Source: Echinostoma caproni (taxonomy: Eukaryota; Platyhelminthes; Trematoda; Plagiorchiida; Echinostomatidae). Taken from it: a stretch of DNA of 11,741 bases. How positions within the stretch are numbered: position 1 is the first letter of the stretch; each line of letters opens with the position of its first letter. The position numbers and the translations under genes are program-made. Where the stretch lies: positions 8,303-20,043 of the forward strand of contig UZAN01050679.1 of the NCBI GenBank assembly GCA_900618425.1, written 5' to 3'. Below the pieces are notes generated by a model. The model did not search any database. It was given only the letters and a program-made list of their open reading frames with translations, and was not told the origin of the DNA. Below, one piece after another: positions 10,009 to 11,741 of the stretch.

Positions 10009-10065
10009 GCCCCCCCCCCCCCACTCCCTATCTATGCACTCCGATCCACTTCCTGTTCACTGAAG
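10009..10065 (+). promoter_or_regulatory. 3' splice site and pyrimidine tract of the Src-family exon
   Basis: A run of 13 C residues (10010-10022) is followed by a pyrimidine-rich stretch including TCCACTTCCTGTTCAC and then the acceptor AG at 10064-10065. The frame opened here is the conserved SH3 frame. A small perfect inverted repeat, TCACT (10057-10061) and AGTGA (10064-10068), straddles the acceptor. It might form a weak hairpin over the splice site, though this is only an inference. The ambiguous base at 10008 beside the poly-C run suggests the run length is uncertain in the assembly. Confidence 0.8.
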
Positions 10066-10164
10066 TGATTCGGAATGGTGGTTGGCAGAACATTTGCATT
10101 CCGGTCTAGTGGGCTACATTCCATCGTCCTATTTGGCCCTGGCTCATTCGGTCGAGGCCGAAGA
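10066..10164 (+). CDS. Src-family tyrosine kinase, internal exon encoding the C-terminal half of the SH3 domain
   Basis: This exon encodes 32 full codons plus a split codon at each end. The peptide runs DSEWWLAEHLHSG, then LVGYIPSSYL, then a linker ending SVEAEE. SH3 domains of Src-family non-receptor tyrosine kinases bind proline-rich (PxxP) ligands and clamp the kinase by binding the SH2-kinase linker. The exon keeps ligand-groove residues corresponding to Src Trp118 (first W of WWLA), Tyr131 and Pro133 (GYIP) and Tyr136 (final Y of PSSY). The usual Asn135 is Ser here. WWLA plus a linker ending AEE separates Src-family proteins from Abl (WCEA, GWVPSNY) and Tec-family SH3 domains. Phase is 2 at both ends: the exon opens with the last base of a codon and closes with GA of a Glu/Asp codon before GTAAGT. 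As I recall, the matching vertebrate SRC exon is also 99 bp and ends at the same Glu before the first SH2 Trp. Base 10066 was chosen because the AG at 10064-10065 follows a pyrimidine-rich tract and opens directly onto the conserved frame. The kinase and SH2 domains are outside the window, so the exact family member cannot be named. Confidence 0.92.
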
Positions 10165-10170
10165 GTAAGT
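10165..10170 (+). promoter_or_regulatory. 5' splice donor GTAAGT of the Src-family exon
   Basis: The conserved SH3-SH2 linker frame runs to GAA GA and is followed at once by a consensus GTAAGT donor. Without splicing the frame would read GAG TAA and stop, so the donor is needed to reach the SH2 domain. Splitting a Glu codon at this point matches the intron position I recall for vertebrate Src-family genes. Confidence 0.88.
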
Positions 10171-10561
10171 TCCAAATCTGTACCGTTAAGGCGGGGGGAG
10201 GAAGGATGACCGTCCGCGAATGAATGTTTTTTCTTTGCTTTGTCGAAATCCTTTGTCCATCAAAAAATGATAACCAGGTTTTCAGAGTTCAAGAGATCAG
10301 TGCAAAACTGTTCACTTCTTGGAACAAGTGCCGTCATCGGTACAAGCATGAATGGAAACGAAATTGGGAATGTTGGGTCTGTGCAAAGTATACTCATCTT
10401 GCAAAACCGTGCAATACTGTATTCGTCCCATTTTCAACGAATGATAAATGAAAAACAGTGTATAAAAATAATAAATTATTTTGATTTCCCGTTTAGCAAT
10501 AATTTCATGTGACTTATCATTTTACTTCCTTTTATTAAACATACAAAGATCCAAATTTCAG

Positions 10562-10633
10562 GAAGGGAGATGGGATTTGAACACATCTCCCTGGGGTGAG
10601 AATTTGGTGACGTTCCCACCGGGCCACCACCGC
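10562..10633 (-). mobile_element. tRNA-like head of a short interspersed element (decayed)
   Basis: On the minus strand an A-box-like TGGCCCGGTGG (10626-10616) is followed after 33 bases by a perfect B-box GTTCAAATC (10582-10574). This is the spacing of tRNA genes and tRNA-derived SINEs transcribed by RNA polymerase III. The T-loop TTCAAAT is canonical and the T-stem has four of five pairs. The acceptor stem is mostly broken (GCGGTGG against CTCCCTT) and the anticodon stem does not pair, so this is not a working tRNA. A 9-bp stem (AGGGAGATG / CATCTCCCT, 10564-10572 and 10584-10592) surrounds the T-loop. The downstream body is AT-rich with no clear end; a T-run on the minus strand near 10460 could mark its tail. 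It lies in antisense orientation inside the kinase intron. Confidence 0.55.
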
Positions 10634-11220
10634 CAAGCGACCTAACAACTGGATTTAGTAGTGTAAAAGCAGTATTCGAAAGGCATATCCAATCGATTCA
10701 GCAGAACACCAGTTGGTAAACCAGATTGTTTTCAGTGTTCTATCGACTGATTACAAATTGCATGCTTTATAGGTAACCAAATATGGGATGATAGTGTGTA
10801 GTCTAATGATGAACATTTTTACCTGGTGGTTTCTGGAAGTTACAAAGCAAAAACTTTGAAATTTTACACCGATAAAAATAAAAATATGAACAATCAACAA
10901 TCTAGTGCACTAAGTAACATTACCCCATGCGGCTTTTATGCAATTTCTCACTAAGCACACCGTCTAAAATGATCAGATTTGGTGCCCTGAGGACACAGCT
11001 GACGACCGCCTGGAGAACTTCAATGTATTTTCATTGTAACTAAACTGATTTATCCTAAGTGTCCCTGGGAGGGGAGAGTGATGCGGCCTGGACATGGCCC
11101 CACCCCAAGAGAATAATGAAAGCATCTAGGTTCTAACGAAAAACACCGAACTTCATTATAAATCATGATTGAAACGCAACTCTCAGACATAGTTTCCATC
11201 AAGTTTCGGATTGCCCGAAC

Positions 11221-11613
11221 TTACACATGTTTCCAGTGATGAAGGCTATCTCTAGTTCGAAGAAAATTTGGAACACCCTCCCCTATGTCTAAATTCACCT
11301 CATCTACGGATCGCAGGATTTTCACTGGGGTTGCGATCCGGCTGTGATCAAGACAGTCCAAGGTACTAATATTCCCGTACCGCAACCATTTTGTAGTGAG
11401 ATGGAATCCATCTGTCCAGTTATTATCGCGTTGAAATATGATATTCTCCAATCGATTTCGGGATTCGCGGAACTCATCGAACGCCTCGCTGTAATTTTCA
11501 GCAGTTTGATTTGCTCCGAGAATCGCCAAGTAAGATATTTCATACACAAAAGTGGTACCCCACATCATGATATAGTCTCCACATTGACTCGATTGCCGAG
11601 AAATAACTTGCAT
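11221..11613 (-). CDS. Uncharacterised 130-codon open frame ending at a splice-donor-like GTAAGT
   Basis: This is the longest frame in the window. It begins at ATG directly after in-frame TGA and TAG stops and ends at TAA, which itself lies inside a GTAAGT (11224-11219), so it could be read as an exon closing at 11225. The peptide has four N-glycosylation sequons (NQT, NYS, NWT, NIS) and no domain or signal peptide that I recognise. After the stop the same frame stays open for 57 more codons (11220-11050), containing GVGPCPGRITLPSQG. A frame of this length is expected about once or twice by chance in this much sequence, and the + strand is also open for over 90 codons here. It may be a decayed retroelement fragment, an exon of another gene, or chance. 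Confidence 0.2.
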   Translation of the reverse strand: MQVISRQSSQCGDYIMMWGTTFVYEISYLAILGANQTAENYSEAFDEFRESRNRLENIIFQRDNNWTDGFHLTTKWLRYGNISTLDCLDHSRIATPVKILRSVDEVNLDIGEGVPNFLRTRDSLHHWKHV

Positions 11614-11741
11614 CTACTCAGGTCATGAATGACAACAGTCCGCGAGTTCATCAGGGCTGTTGAGGTTTAAAAGTTTTCTCATCACTGAAAATCACAGTTC
11701 ATTTTAGAAGTTCAGTTCTAACTCTCGCAACTGGACCATCA

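Larger units (their letters stand above)
10171..11741 (+). other. Downstream intron of the Src-family gene (partial)
   Basis: The next exon should begin with the last base of a Glu/Asp codon and then Trp-Tyr/Phe-Phe, opening the SH2 domain. I searched the + strand for AG followed by TGG TAY or TGG TTY in the right phase, and for an FLVRES-like motif, and found none. The intron is therefore at least about 1.58 kb. It contains a minus-strand tRNA-like repeat (10562-10633) and an unexplained minus-strand open region (11050-11613). Confidence 0.6.

Noticed and set aside
10224..10512. Two overlapping + frames of 75 and 90 codons just after the kinase exon
   Set aside because: They overlap in different frames, lie inside the inferred intron, have no SH2 motif and no family resemblance.
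10968..11036. Short + frame reading WCPEDTADDRLENF, which looks protein-like
   Set aside because: It is only 23 codons long between two in-frame TAA stops, has no convincing splice sites, and matches no part of a Src-family kinase.
11553..11561. TGG TAC on the + strand as a possible start of the SH2 exon
   Set aside because: It continues as Pro-Thr-Ser rather than Phe-Gly-Lys/Pro, has no acceptor before it, and no SH2 motif follows.

Overview
The window looks like intron-rich genomic DNA from an animal. No reading frame exceeds 130 codons, there are no bacterial-style gene runs, simple repeats are scattered throughout ((AT)n, (CTA)n, (CA)n, poly-C), and the one recognisable coding segment is a short exon with GT-AG splice sites. 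Base composition is moderately AT-rich and there are two ambiguous bases (1899 and 10008). The look of the DNA would fit a parasitic flatworm such as a fluke, but that is a guess from texture; the sequence proves only a metazoan-type tyrosine kinase gene.

The firm result is a 99-bp exon at 10066-10164 on the + strand. It encodes the second half of an SH3 domain of a Src-family tyrosine kinase and the start of the linker to SH2. It carries the diagnostic WWLA, GYIPSSY and SVEAEE segments, a pyrimidine-rich 3' splice site, and a perfect GTAAGT donor that splits the last glutamate codon. The first half of SH3 (ALYDY-type exon) was not found upstream, nor the SH2 exon downstream. On this reading most of the window is intron of this kinase gene: up to about 10 kb on the 5' side and at least 1.58 kb on the 3' side. 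A nested or neighbouring gene cannot be excluded.

Layout. 1-4050: non-coding, with an (AT)17 microsatellite, GA and CA runs, a possible but unproven minus-strand exon at 2435-2503, and a strong 10-bp hairpin at 3498-3520. 4050-6100: a (CTA)n trinucleotide run, a purine-biased stretch, a minus-strand open region at 5239-5711 that shares a diverged 48-bp repeat with 1512-1559, and a hairpin at 6073-6108. 6100-10000: non-coding, with several stem-loops and an (AT)8 palindrome. 10009-10170: the kinase exon with its splice sites. 10562-10633: a decayed tRNA-like head of a short interspersed element on the minus strand, with intact A and B boxes. 11050-11613: a long minus-strand open region interrupted by one stop, of unknown identity.

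No rRNA, functional tRNA, CRISPR array, intact transposon or complete gene was found. I see no evidence for a new multi-gene system; the items of interest are the kinase exon, the dispersed repeats and several unexplained stem-loops.
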